DNA of 28,356 nt, from assembly GCA_964580075.1 (NCBI GenBank), contig CAZOJL010000025.1, positions 1-28,356 of the forward strand, read 5' to 3'. The position numbers and the translations under genes are program-made. Numbering within the stretch: the first letter of the stretch is position 1; every line of letters starts with the position of its first letter. The stretch is from VGWG01 sp964580075 (GTDB lineage: Bacteria > Verrucomicrobiota > Kiritimatiellia > RFP12 > JAAYNR01). The notes beneath the pieces are model-generated. The model worked only from the letters and a program-made list of their open reading frames with translations, was not told the origin of the DNA and searched no databases. Shown here one piece after another: positions 1 to 7,449 of this stretch.

Positions 1-153
1 GCGCCTGACGGCTTGCGTCGCGGGGCGTTTTGTAAGTTGAAGAGCCGCGTCGCCCCGCGTGGGTTCGCCCGACTCCCCAACCGGCGGCCCATTGTCTTCT
101 GCGCGGTAACATACCGCGCCCAAAACGAACAAAAGCAGTATCGCACATTCCAA
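1..153 (-). CDS. Possible 5' end of a secreted-protein gene, cut by the left edge
   Basis: Reading leftwards from a TTG at 153, a frame stays open to the edge of the window. It begins with a hydrophobic segment (ECAILLLFVLGAVCYRA) followed by a polar stretch (EDNGPPVGESGEP), which resembles a signal peptide and linker. A purine-rich AGGAAGAAC lies upstream but is better placed for an ATG at 163, which opens a different frame that is also open to the edge (MTRLGMCDTAF). The correct frame cannot be settled from about 50 codons. The product is not recognised. Confidence 0.2.
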   Translation of the reverse strand, partial: MECAILLLFVLGAVCYRAEDNGPPVGESGEPTRGDAALQLTKRPATQAVRR

Positions 154-372
154 GGCGTGTCATGTTCTTCCTTTTTTTGCTTTATTCGGCGGCTGGCCTT
201 GATCGCGCCGCTGCCTTTGCCGGTCTCGCGCCGCGCGTTCTCCCGCTTGATCCATTCGCGGCTCGACCGTTCACCGCATACAAATTTGTCTCTATGCGGA
301 TCGTCCCGTAAAACTGTCGTTGATGGCTTCGTCGGATGTGGTCAGTTCAGTCATGGAAGCGCCAGCCTTACC
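1..372. other. Left-end region downstream of the operon, no confident gene
   Basis: This stretch follows the stop codon of the last operon gene. On the minus strand a 20-codon ORF starting MTELTTSDEA lies just after it (about 350-288), with no recognisable domain. I see no T-tailed hairpin terminator, no RNA gene and no repeat. The leftmost 160 bp may hold the start of another minus-strand gene, listed separately. Plus-strand ORFs through here are antisense shadows continuing into the GH29-like gene. Confidence 0.4.
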
Positions 373-1359
373 TCATCTGGCGCCAGACGGGCCCGATTCC
401 GATTTGCCGCGCACGAGTTTCCTGAGTTCCCGCATCGCCTTGAAGTCCGTGTCATAGATGCTCCCATCCTGGTAGCACAGAAGGTTGAAAGTGACCGCCC
501 CACCGCAGGCCCTGAAGCGTCCGAGGTAGTCGGCGGCGGACTCGACCGGCGGGGCCGGCCAGTCAAGTCCGATCGTGTCCTCGCTGATACCCCACTCACC
601 GCAGAACCGCATGGTCGCATGGGGATGCCAACTGACGAACGAGTACCACGGCAGGCCGGCAGGGGTCGTCTTGCCGCGGGGCAGGTAGTTCATCCGCGAC
701 GTCTCGCCGGCCCAGAAGTCCTGAAACGGGGTGTAACACTCCAGGTTCTCGATGCCGGAGTTGTAGCAGATCAGCCGATCCGGATTGCCCGCCTTGGCCG
801 CCACGGTCATGTCGTTCCACGGCGTCGCCGGCGTGCTCGGAAAATCGGCGAATTCATAGGCACTGTCAAACCAGTACGCCATGACCTTTCTGCCATAGTG
901 ATGCCCCATCCACGCCACGATACGTTTGTAGTTATCGAAGTACCGGCTGCGGTCCGGCTCCTTCGATCCGACGGCTGCCTGCCACTCGGGATCCTGGTCC
1001 CGATAGGTTCCATGGTTGTAGTAGATCATGAACCGGATGCCGCGTTTCGCCAGGGCATCGGCAATCTCCATCAGCAGATCCCGTTCGCACGTCCGACCTT
1101 TCAGGAGGCGATCCACCTCCAGGTTCGGACCCGGAAGCCAGTGCAGCCCGTGCGTCGCGGTGAACAGAACGTGCCCCGCTCCGGTCTCATCCACCTGCTG
1201 GACGAACGCGCCCACATCGAACGCCCGTACCGCCTCGTCAAAGGGCTGCGCCTTCCCGCTTCGCGGCAGGGTCCAGGTCGTCCAGTGAAACCCCACGCCG
1301 TACACTGTGTCGCGAATGGGCGCGAAATCGGCTCTGACATACTCCTCTGAACGCAACAT
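373..1359 (-). CDS. GH29-like (alpha-L-fucosidase-type) TIM-barrel hydrolase
   Basis: This is a 328-residue protein without a signal peptide. The N-terminal half has the alternating strand/helix pattern of a glycosidase TIM barrel (GAGHVLFTATHG near 61-71, RFMIYYNHGTY near 109-119). AYWFDSAYEF (161-170) corresponds to the nucleophile strand of GH29 fucosidases, which usually read WFDG, making Asp165 the candidate nucleophile; the Ser after it is a deviation. The protein is shorter than typical GH29 enzymes (about 400-500 residues) and lacks their C-terminal beta-sandwich, so it is a catalytic-domain-only relative. The start is well supported: an almost perfect AAAGGAGGT lies six bases before the ATG, the strongest ribosome binding site in the window. 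It is the last gene of the cluster, about 110 bp after the preceding remnant, so it may be translated independently. Substrate specificity, such as fucose or galactose, is inference. Confidence 0.65.
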   Translation of the reverse strand: MLRSEEYVRADFAPIRDTVYGVGFHWTTWTLPRSGKAQPFDEAVRAFDVGAFVQQVDETGAGHVLFTATHGLHWLPGPNLEVDRLLKGRTCERDLLMEIADALAKRGIRFMIYYNHGTYRDQDPEWQAAVGSKEPDRSRYFDNYKRIVAWMGHHYGRKVMAYWFDSAYEFADFPSTPATPWNDMTVAAKAGNPDRLICYNSGIENLECYTPFQDFWAGETSRMNYLPRGKTTPAGLPWYSFVSWHPHATMRFCGEWGISEDTIGLDWPAPPVESAADYLGRFRACGGAVTFNLLCYQDGSIYDTDFKAMRELRKLVRGKSESGPSGAR

Positions 1360-1503
1360 CCGATACCTCCTTTACGAATCAACTGATAGGAATTTTAATT
1401 TAACGGGCTGGGTCGGACGGGGGGAATAACTCAGGGCCATCGCCTTCGCCTGCCACCTGACAGCTCCCCCCTACTTCTTCTCATCCGTCTCCTTCATCAG
1501 CGC

Positions 1504-2001
1504 CTACACCTCGTTGGTGGACAACGCGCGGCCGTAGATCCGGAAATCGTCCAGCGCGCCGTTGAAGAAGCGGCCACCGGCAGTGCCGACGGCAAAGTCC
1601 TCGTTCTTTCCCTCGCCGTAGAATGCAGCGGAATAGGAATTCCGCCACGGCCGTTTCGGATTGGCCAGGTCCCAGTAGAGACCGTCCTGCACGCGGCTGA
1701 GCATATTGCCGAAATAGCGCTCCTCGAGGTCTCGCAGTTCGTCACTGCCGCACATTGTCCGCAGCAGCGCCAGCGACTCGTCGAACTTCGGGTCACAGGA
1801 GGTTTCCGCCGATGCCCAGTGCGACTGGTGCGGCCGCGGGGTCGCGTAAAAGATCAGTCCGTACATGGTCAACAGCTCGGGGTCAATGGATCCCATGATC
1901 CCGTGTACCGCCAGCCGCGCCCGTTCGGCCAGATCCAGCGTGTCCGGCACCGTCGTCTCCGCAAACGTTCCTTCAATCGGCAATGGGTTTGTTTCATTCA
2001 T
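1504..2001 (-). pseudogene. Chimeric remnant: head of a PVC hypothetical protein joined to a LamG tail
   Basis: The ORF of 165 codons starts at ATG 2001, overlapping the stop of the upstream gene by eight bases (ATGAATGA). Residues about 1-136 look like the N-terminal part of a much longer hypothetical protein common in PVC bacteria (DTLDLAERARLAVHGI, YATPRPHQSHWASAET, DPKFDESLALLRTMCGS, GLYWDLANPKRPW). From about residue 138 it switches to the closing strands of a LamG/concanavalin-like jelly roll (GGRFFNGALDDFRIYGRALS). A real LamG needs about 150 residues and only about 30 remain. The frame ends at TAG 1504-1506, but reading through it gives ALMKETDEKK and a second TAG at 1471-1473, the usual LamG ending. 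I read this as an internal deletion fusing two genes, followed by a CAG-to-TAG change. A misassembly could give the same picture. No function is expected. Confidence 0.6.
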
Positions 2002-3256
2002 GTCTTGTTGTTCCCTTTGATGGTTGTGTCCCACACTCCAGAAAGCGGTGCACAATGCGGATGAAATTGGCCGGATACTCGCAGTAGTACTGGAAATGGT
2101 ACTGGCCTAAGTCGCCGGTCTTCTCCGAGTAATAGCGTTCCATCCACGACCAGTGGTTGGCCTTGCCGACCGCCGCCACCTTGCGAAGCGAGCGGAGAAT
2201 GCCCTCGCGGTCGCCTAGGCGGGCGCGCGCCCAGCATTCGAGAAACCAGACCCGACCCATGGCGGCGAGATCGTGCCGGTCGATGCTCTGCATCTCCCAG
2301 TCTTCGTAGGTTTCCGGCTTGGTCGCGAGCCCGCCCGGGATGCCGCTGTAGATGAAATCGGGATTGTCCTTGAGCTGGGGCCAGAGCGCCGCGATCTGCT
2401 CGTCGCTGGCGGTTCCCGTGGCAATGGCCGCCCAGTCCACGTCGGTCAATCCGTGCCGGCTGACGGGGCTGTGTTCGGGGCAGATGTATTCCACGCAGTG
2501 GTCGCCGGCCCAGAAGCGCGTGCGGAAGGCGGCGGTCAGTGTCTTGACGGAGGCGCGGCAGCGGTCGGCGGCGGCCACCTCGCCCGCCTTGTCGAGCATA
2601 TTGGCCGCCTGCGCCAGGGCATGGGCGGAGTAGCACTGGTTGATGCCGTCGAACTCGAGGCGGGTGGGCCGTTCCACGTAGAAGCCGCCGCCGCGCATCA
2701 GGCCGTCCGGCGTGATCTGCGTCAGCAGCCACTCGGCAGCCCGGCGCAGGCAGGGCGCCTGGGCCTGCAGCCAGGCCCGGTCATCGGTCTGCGACCAGAT
2801 GGCGTCGGCCAGCAGCAGGAAGGTCACGTTGGCCAGCGTGCGCAGCGGATTGCCGGGCACCCAGTGCTCGAAGACCGCGCCGCGCTCATCCACGGCCAAT
2901 GGATAGCGTCCGTTGACCATGGAGGTTGTGCCGGCGCTGTCCGGCAGGATCGCGAACGGCGCCAGGCCGTCATCACGCTGGAAGTTTTTGACGTACTCCC
3001 AACTGGCGAGCACCTCCGCCCTGCGCCCCAGCCACAGCAGCGCCTCGGCGGACTGTCCCCAATCCAACCCCGGAAAGGTTGTGTTGTGCCCGTGCCCCTT
3101 GCCGTCGGCGCAGACCGAGAAATAGCCGAAGAAGACCTTCGGGTTGAGAGCGCGGAGCACATTCTGTTCGGCGGCGGCGCGGTAGGCCTCCGCCAGCAGC
3201 GGATCGCCGGCGATGGCGTCAGGCACGATCACGTTGGTTGTGGTCTCAGTGCTCAC
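1994..3256 (-). CDS. Six-hairpin (alpha/alpha)6-barrel glycosidase-like protein
   Basis: This is a 420-residue protein rich in helix pairs typical of six-hairpin glycosidases (GH15/37/63/78-type barrels): LDWGQSAEALLWLGRRAEVLASWEYVKNFQ, then RAWLQAQAPCLRRAAEWLL, then INQCYSAHALAQAANML. QRDDGLAPF and DVDWAAIATG are plausible active-site loops, but I cannot name the catalytic residues. There is no signal peptide, so it is likely cytoplasmic. The start is a GTG at 3256 (VSTETTTNV). GGAG lies eight bases upstream, and the GTG overlaps the stop of the preceding gene as GTGA. A longer frame to an ATG at 3355 lies entirely inside that neighbour and is rejected. The context suggests an exo-acting enzyme on oligosaccharides released by the secreted proteins. 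The family is not assigned. Confidence 0.7.
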   Translation of the reverse strand: MSTETTTNVIVPDAIAGDPLLAEAYRAAAEQNVLRALNPKVFFGYFSVCADGKGHGHNTTFPGLDWGQSAEALLWLGRRAEVLASWEYVKNFQRDDGLAPFAILPDSAGTTSMVNGRYPLAVDERGAVFEHWVPGNPLRTLANVTFLLLADAIWSQTDDRAWLQAQAPCLRRAAEWLLTQITPDGLMRGGGFYVERPTRLEFDGINQCYSAHALAQAANMLDKAGEVAAADRCRASVKTLTAAFRTRFWAGDHCVEYICPEHSPVSRHGLTDVDWAAIATGTASDEQIAALWPQLKDNPDFIYSGIPGGLATKPETYEDWEMQSIDRHDLAAMGRVWFLECWARARLGDREGILRSLRKVAAVGKANHWSWMERYYSEKTGDLGQYHFQYYCEYPANFIRIVHRFLECGTQPSKGTTRHE

Positions 3257-4401
3257 TTGGTCTCCTTCGCCGGCGCGATGTCCGGCAACCCCGGAATGAA
3301 CAGATCCGCCAATCCCGGGCGCGTCGTGATGCGGCGGTCGCAGGCGAAAGCCCACAGGTCCCAGCGGCCATCAATATAGTTATTGGTGGCGGGCAACGGA
3401 CAGGCTTGGACATAGAGAAACCAGCGGCCGTTGACCGGGACGAAGGCGGGCGTGGCAACATGGAACATGGTGTCGTCGCTGTAGATGCCCGGCCAGCGTG
3501 TCTGCAACACGGTGTCCACATCCAGTTGCTCCCAGCCTCGGTCCGGATGCCGGCTCACCGCCAGCACCGTGCGCCAGCGCTCGCCGCAGTTCGGCCCCAC
3601 CTCCATCGAAAGCACGTAGGTATCGGCCACTTTGAAGAGCTGGTGCCACTCGTAGTAGGCGTCTGGCGTCGAAACGAACAGGTGCCCCATGCCACGCGGG
3701 TCATCGGCGTTGTACTGGCGTTGCCAGGTCTTGCCGTCGGTGGAAGTGGCCAGGCGGATGCCCGGCAGCACGCCGTTGCGGCCGCGGTAGGAGTAGTACA
3801 TGAACCAGCGCCATTGGCCGGTGACGTCGCGCTCGCGCCAGACGGCGGCCTGGGAGGCCATGGTCTCGGCGAATGGTTCGGCCGGTTCGGGGGCCAGCAC
3901 CGGCGCGGAACCGTAACGCCGGATCGAGGCGGTGCTGATGCCGGAATAGCCGTCTTCGCCGGCCGGGCAGATTGCCAGGCCGATGCGGTTCTGCGCGTCC
4001 GCCACATCGGTGCCGGAGTAGTAGATGTAGTACGCATTCTCTTCCTGAACATCGAGCACGCAGTCGAGCCGGATGCTGGCCGAGTCCCACCCGCTCGCCC
4101 CCTGTGAAAAGACCGGGTTGCCCGGGTCCTGATGCCAGGTGAACGGGTCGCTCTTCAGCGCCCAGGCCTTGCCGACGTGGCAGAGCCGGGTGTTGGAAGA
4201 CGGCACTCCCGAGTAGAACATCACCAGGCGCGTGGGATCCTTCGGATTCTCCAGGATGCAGGGCTCCTCCAATTGCTGGGAATGCCAGGCCGCTCGGGCG
4301 CAGGCGATGATCCGCTCGCCCCTGACCCTGTCGCCGGCAATGGCGGGCGGCACGGTCATGGTTGTCAGCACCGTCAATAATCGTTCTCTCGATGTCATCA
4401 T
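3253..4401 (-). CDS. GH43/GH117-like five-bladed beta-propeller glycosidase
   Basis: This is a 382-residue protein with the recurring strand pattern of GH32/43/68/117 propellers: EEPCILENPKDPTRLVMFYSG, AYYIYYSGTD with RIGLAIC, QWRWFMYYSYRG, GIRLATSTDGKTW, and NGRWFLYVQA. These alternate 'sample' and 'actor' blades, as in clan GH-F type enzymes. No signal peptide is present. The gene starts directly after the stop of the GH99-like gene (TGA then ATG, no spacer). The first eleven residues (MMTSRERLLTV) look out of place: MTSRERxL is the usual opening of UroD-type proteins, and the UroD gene of this same cluster starts MTSRERVLEAI. The propeller homology appears to begin near MTVPPAIAG at residue 15. 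The substrate cannot be told; alpha-L-arabinofuranosidase or anhydro-galactosidase activities occur in related families. Confidence 0.65.
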   Translation of the reverse strand: MMTSRERLLTVLTTMTVPPAIAGDRVRGERIIACARAAWHSQQLEEPCILENPKDPTRLVMFYSGVPSSNTRLCHVGKAWALKSDPFTWHQDPGNPVFSQGASGWDSASIRLDCVLDVQEENAYYIYYSGTDVADAQNRIGLAICPAGEDGYSGISTASIRRYGSAPVLAPEPAEPFAETMASQAAVWRERDVTGQWRWFMYYSYRGRNGVLPGIRLATSTDGKTWQRQYNADDPRGMGHLFVSTPDAYYEWHQLFKVADTYVLSMEVGPNCGERWRTVLAVSRHPDRGWEQLDVDTVLQTRWPGIYSDDTMFHVATPAFVPVNGRWFLYVQACPLPATNNYIDGRWDLWAFACDRRITTRPGLADLFIPGLPDIAPAKETK

Positions 4402-7400
4402 TCACCTTCGCTTTCGTGTTTGATGGTGTTCGACAGACTGTAGCGGAGCGAACCGGGGCAATTCGACCAGCCCGCATACTTCCACGTGTGCGTCTTCGAG
4501 TCTTTCGACGCACCGGCCGGCGCGCGAGCAGCGTTGGAAGAGGAGGCCGCGAATCAGCGCCTTGTCGGCAATAATCAGAGACGGGGCCTCACCGCTGCCG
4601 CGATACACAACGCCGTCGAGGGTGATGTTGCAGATCTCGCCGCCCGGTGTGCCCACAGGGGGGCCCTTGAAGTCCTGGCGCTCGCGCGAATCGTTGCGGA
4701 TCTGGAAGACACAGACATCCTCGGGGCGCTGGAATGGATCAATCCGGATATCCCGGAACTCGATGTTCGAGATCGTGCAGTTCTGATTCGCCCACAGCTT
4801 GATCACTCCCGTGAACAGGGGCGCTTCGGGAAAGCCGCGGCTGTTGACCACGTCGATGTTATGGAACAGGTAGTCGCGGATGTCGCCGCCGCCGCCCATG
4901 CCGAGGAGCAGGGTCTGCACCATGTCGGCCCAGAACACGCAGTGCCGGGCCACCAGGCCCGAACTGGGTGCGTTAAAATGATAGGAGACGAGTAAGTCAT
5001 CCGGCGATCGGACAAATACGCCCTCGACCAGGGCATCGGTGCTGCCGCTGACATGAATGCCGTCGCCATTGACTTTGTTGTTAATCATGTTGATGTTGCG
5101 GACCACGCCATGGCGACTCCAGTTGATCAGCACGCCCCAACTGACTGCGTCGATCACGGTCACTCCCTCGATAACCGGGCGGTGGCCGCTCACCAGCCAA
5201 ATGGCCGGCGCGCGGCCCTCACACCACTGATGCCTGTGGGTCAGGTGGCGGCAGTCGAGGATGCCGCGTCCGCGCACCGTCACGTCATCCACCTCATCCG
5301 CGCAGATGGACCCCCGAAGAACCGCGCCACCGGCCAGGTACAGAGTAGTCCCGTGCTTCGCCACAAAGAAACTCTCGCCGGCGTGCCAATTCCCGTAGTG
5401 CCGAACGGTTGTGTATTCCGTGTCGGGGTTACCGTCGGTCGCGTGGGCAAAATTGGGCAGTCCACCACCGACGGCCCGACGGAGCGCCAGGTTCTCGATC
5501 CCGCCCGCAGCGAAAACCCGAAATTCCCTGAGCGATGCATACAGCGCGGTCTCGTCATCATGCGTCGATCCCAGCAGCCAGAGTCGTACGTAACGCGCGG
5601 GAACCACCGGAAAGCTCCGCTTGACGCTGCCGGGTTCCTGGTTTTCCGTTCCGTCATAGGCCAGGCGGAACCCGGCCTCCCGGGTGACGGCGACCTCTAC
5701 CTTGAACCTGTTCGCGATCTCGTGATTCCTCCAGACAGCCGATCTCCCCTGGTCCAACTGCACCTGATCGATGGTATGGACGCCGCCCAGATCGATATCA
5801 AGCCAAAGCCCGCGCGGCAGTTCGTGCAGGCCCGGCTTGAAGTAGTACACCGTCTTGCCTGCGGGCAGTTCGATCGGCACCGGTTCGCCGGGCTCGACGG
5901 CGTATACCTGGGGATCCGTCAACCGCGGTGCGTCGCGATCCAAGGGATTGGTCAAGAGGTGCAAGACCCCGGTGTACCAATCGTCATTGATTCGGATCAC
6001 GATTTTGCGCGGTGCCTCGGGAACCTGGCGCACCGTGAACGTCAACGTGTTCTGGTCCTGCTCCGCCCGGATCTCATAGGAGAGCGGGCGGATGTCGAAG
6101 GCCCTGATGTCGCCCGCTCGGTAGACCACCCGGACATCGACCGAGCCCTCGAAGTCGAAAAGCGCCATGGCTGAGTCGTGTGGCGTCTGACCCATCATGC
6201 CAACCTGCACGCGGTGCACGAACAAATCCGTCCAAACCGCCGTCCCCGATGCGCGCACCTGGACTTCAAACGCGGGGTTGGCCGGCATCCCCGCAGGCAT
6301 TGGCCAACTGAGGACGGAACCGTCCGCCGGGCATGTCGGCATCGATCCGGCCTGCGTAAACACATTCCGCACCGCCTGGAGGTAGCGATACCCCCAGCGC
6401 ATGTCGGGCAGCAGATAGCTGCCTTCGGTCCATTCGTTCCAACTGTTGATGGTGACCAGCGGCGCCTGCTGCGGGCGCGCGTCGAGCCATGCCTTGGCCT
6501 TCCACAGGCACGCCTCGAAGGCGTCGGGTGTGGCGTTGACCACCACGCTCTCCTGCTTGAACGAGGGGTTGCGGTGGGTGTTGTCCCAGCCAATCGAAGC
6601 GTGGGGATGGTAGGTGCCGAACACCTTCTCGCTGTCCGGCCACAAGCCGATCGCCTTGTCCGCCCAGGTCACGTAGTCGCCGGACCCGCCGGCGGTGTGG
6701 ACAAACTGGTAGGAGGTGGCGCTGTCGAATCCCAGCGCCCGGCCGTTGGCCGCCAGGCTGCCGGGCCTGAGCGATCCGTCCGGCAGCACGCCGTCCAACC
6801 CGGTGATCGTGGTCTGTAGGTCCATGCCCGGCAGACCACGCTCGCGACAATGCCGGCGCATCCAATCCAGGGCATCGCGTGTGGCCTCCAGGCCGCCCAA
6901 CCCGGCCATGAGAGTCTGATACTCGTAGATCGAGAAGACCGGTTTGCCGGCAATGCGGTAGTAGCAGTCGAGCTTTAGATACTTGTCGATGATGCGATCA
7001 AACATCGGTTCCAGCACGTCCCGCGAAACCCGGCCCGGCCATTGGACCCGGTCCCAGTGGGTATCCACGTGCATGTTCCACAGATCGCACACGTCGTGGT
7101 TGGCCCACATCAGGTAGAACTTGCAGTCCGTGCCTTTCAGCGCCGGGATCAGCCCCTCGTTGAGTTGACGCTCGAAGCACGGTGCGTTCTCGTACCAGTA
7201 CCAGTCCATGATGAACACGTTGATGCCGTGCGCCATGGCCAGCTCGACATGCTGGCGCATGACTTTCGGGCCGGCCTCATCCTGCCAGCCGAGCAGCGGG
7301 ATGCGCGGCATGTCGTGGCCCGGAAAGCGCGGCGTGCCGCGCCGCACCGTATACCATTCGCCGTCCTTCTCCGGCCAGAAATGCTCCACCCGAGGTTCAT

Positions 7401-7449
7401 GGTGATACGACGGCCAGAGGTAGGCCGCCACGTCGTAGTGTCGGTTCAT
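4402..7449 (-). CDS. Three-domain protein: WbsX/GH99-like, F5/8C-like and GH28-like beta-helix
   Basis: This is a 1015-residue protein without a signal peptide. Residues about 1-360 match the Glyco_tran_WbsX/GH99-like fold: VAAYLWPSYH, PRIPLLGWQDE, GINVFIMDWYWYENAP, and the hallmark INSWNEWTEGSYLLPD, where Glu339 and Glu342 are the candidate acids. After a beta-rich linker, residues about 530-660 (LWLDIDLGGVHTIDQVQLDQG ... ARYVRLWLLGS) look like an F5/8 type C (discoidin, CBM32-like) binding module. Residues about 690-990 form a right-handed beta-helix with polygalacturonase-like coils: DDVTVRGRGILDCR, VNGDGIHVSGSTDALVEGVFV, SPDDLLVSYH. The start ATG overlaps the stop of the GH140-like gene (ATGA) with GGAAG upstream. 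GH99-like families act on mannose or other alpha-linked glycans and GH28 acts on pectin, so the two catalytic-type domains in one chain are unusual. Which of them is active is not known. Confidence 0.7.
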   Translation of the reverse strand: MNRHYDVAAYLWPSYHHEPRVEHFWPEKDGEWYTVRRGTPRFPGHDMPRIPLLGWQDEAGPKVMRQHVELAMAHGINVFIMDWYWYENAPCFERQLNEGLIPALKGTDCKFYLMWANHDVCDLWNMHVDTHWDRVQWPGRVSRDVLEPMFDRIIDKYLKLDCYYRIAGKPVFSIYEYQTLMAGLGGLEATRDALDWMRRHCRERGLPGMDLQTTITGLDGVLPDGSLRPGSLAANGRALGFDSATSYQFVHTAGGSGDYVTWADKAIGLWPDSEKVFGTYHPHASIGWDNTHRNPSFKQESVVVNATPDAFEACLWKAKAWLDARPQQAPLVTINSWNEWTEGSYLLPDMRWGYRYLQAVRNVFTQAGSMPTCPADGSVLSWPMPAGMPANPAFEVQVRASGTAVWTDLFVHRVQVGMMGQTPHDSAMALFDFEGSVDVRVVYRAGDIRAFDIRPLSYEIRAEQDQNTLTFTVRQVPEAPRKIVIRINDDWYTGVLHLLTNPLDRDAPRLTDPQVYAVEPGEPVPIELPAGKTVYYFKPGLHELPRGLWLDIDLGGVHTIDQVQLDQGRSAVWRNHEIANRFKVEVAVTREAGFRLAYDGTENQEPGSVKRSFPVVPARYVRLWLLGSTHDDETALYASLREFRVFAAGGIENLALRRAVGGGLPNFAHATDGNPDTEYTTVRHYGNWHAGESFFVAKHGTTLYLAGGAVLRGSICADEVDDVTVRGRGILDCRHLTHRHQWCEGRAPAIWLVSGHRPVIEGVTVIDAVSWGVLINWSRHGVVRNINMINNKVNGDGIHVSGSTDALVEGVFVRSPDDLLVSYHFNAPSSGLVARHCVFWADMVQTLLLGMGGGGDIRDYLFHNIDVVNSRGFPEAPLFTGVIKLWANQNCTISNIEFRDIRIDPFQRPEDVCVFQIRNDSRERQDFKGPPVGTPGGEICNITLDGVVYRGSGEAPSLIIADKALIRGLLFQRCSRAGRCVERLEDAHVEVCGLVELPRFAPLQSVEHHQTRKRR

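Noticed and set aside
3257..3355. ATG start at 3355 for the six-hairpin gene
   Set aside because: The added residues are a shadow of the upstream propeller gene, and GTG 3256 has a good ribosome binding site and GTGA overlap.
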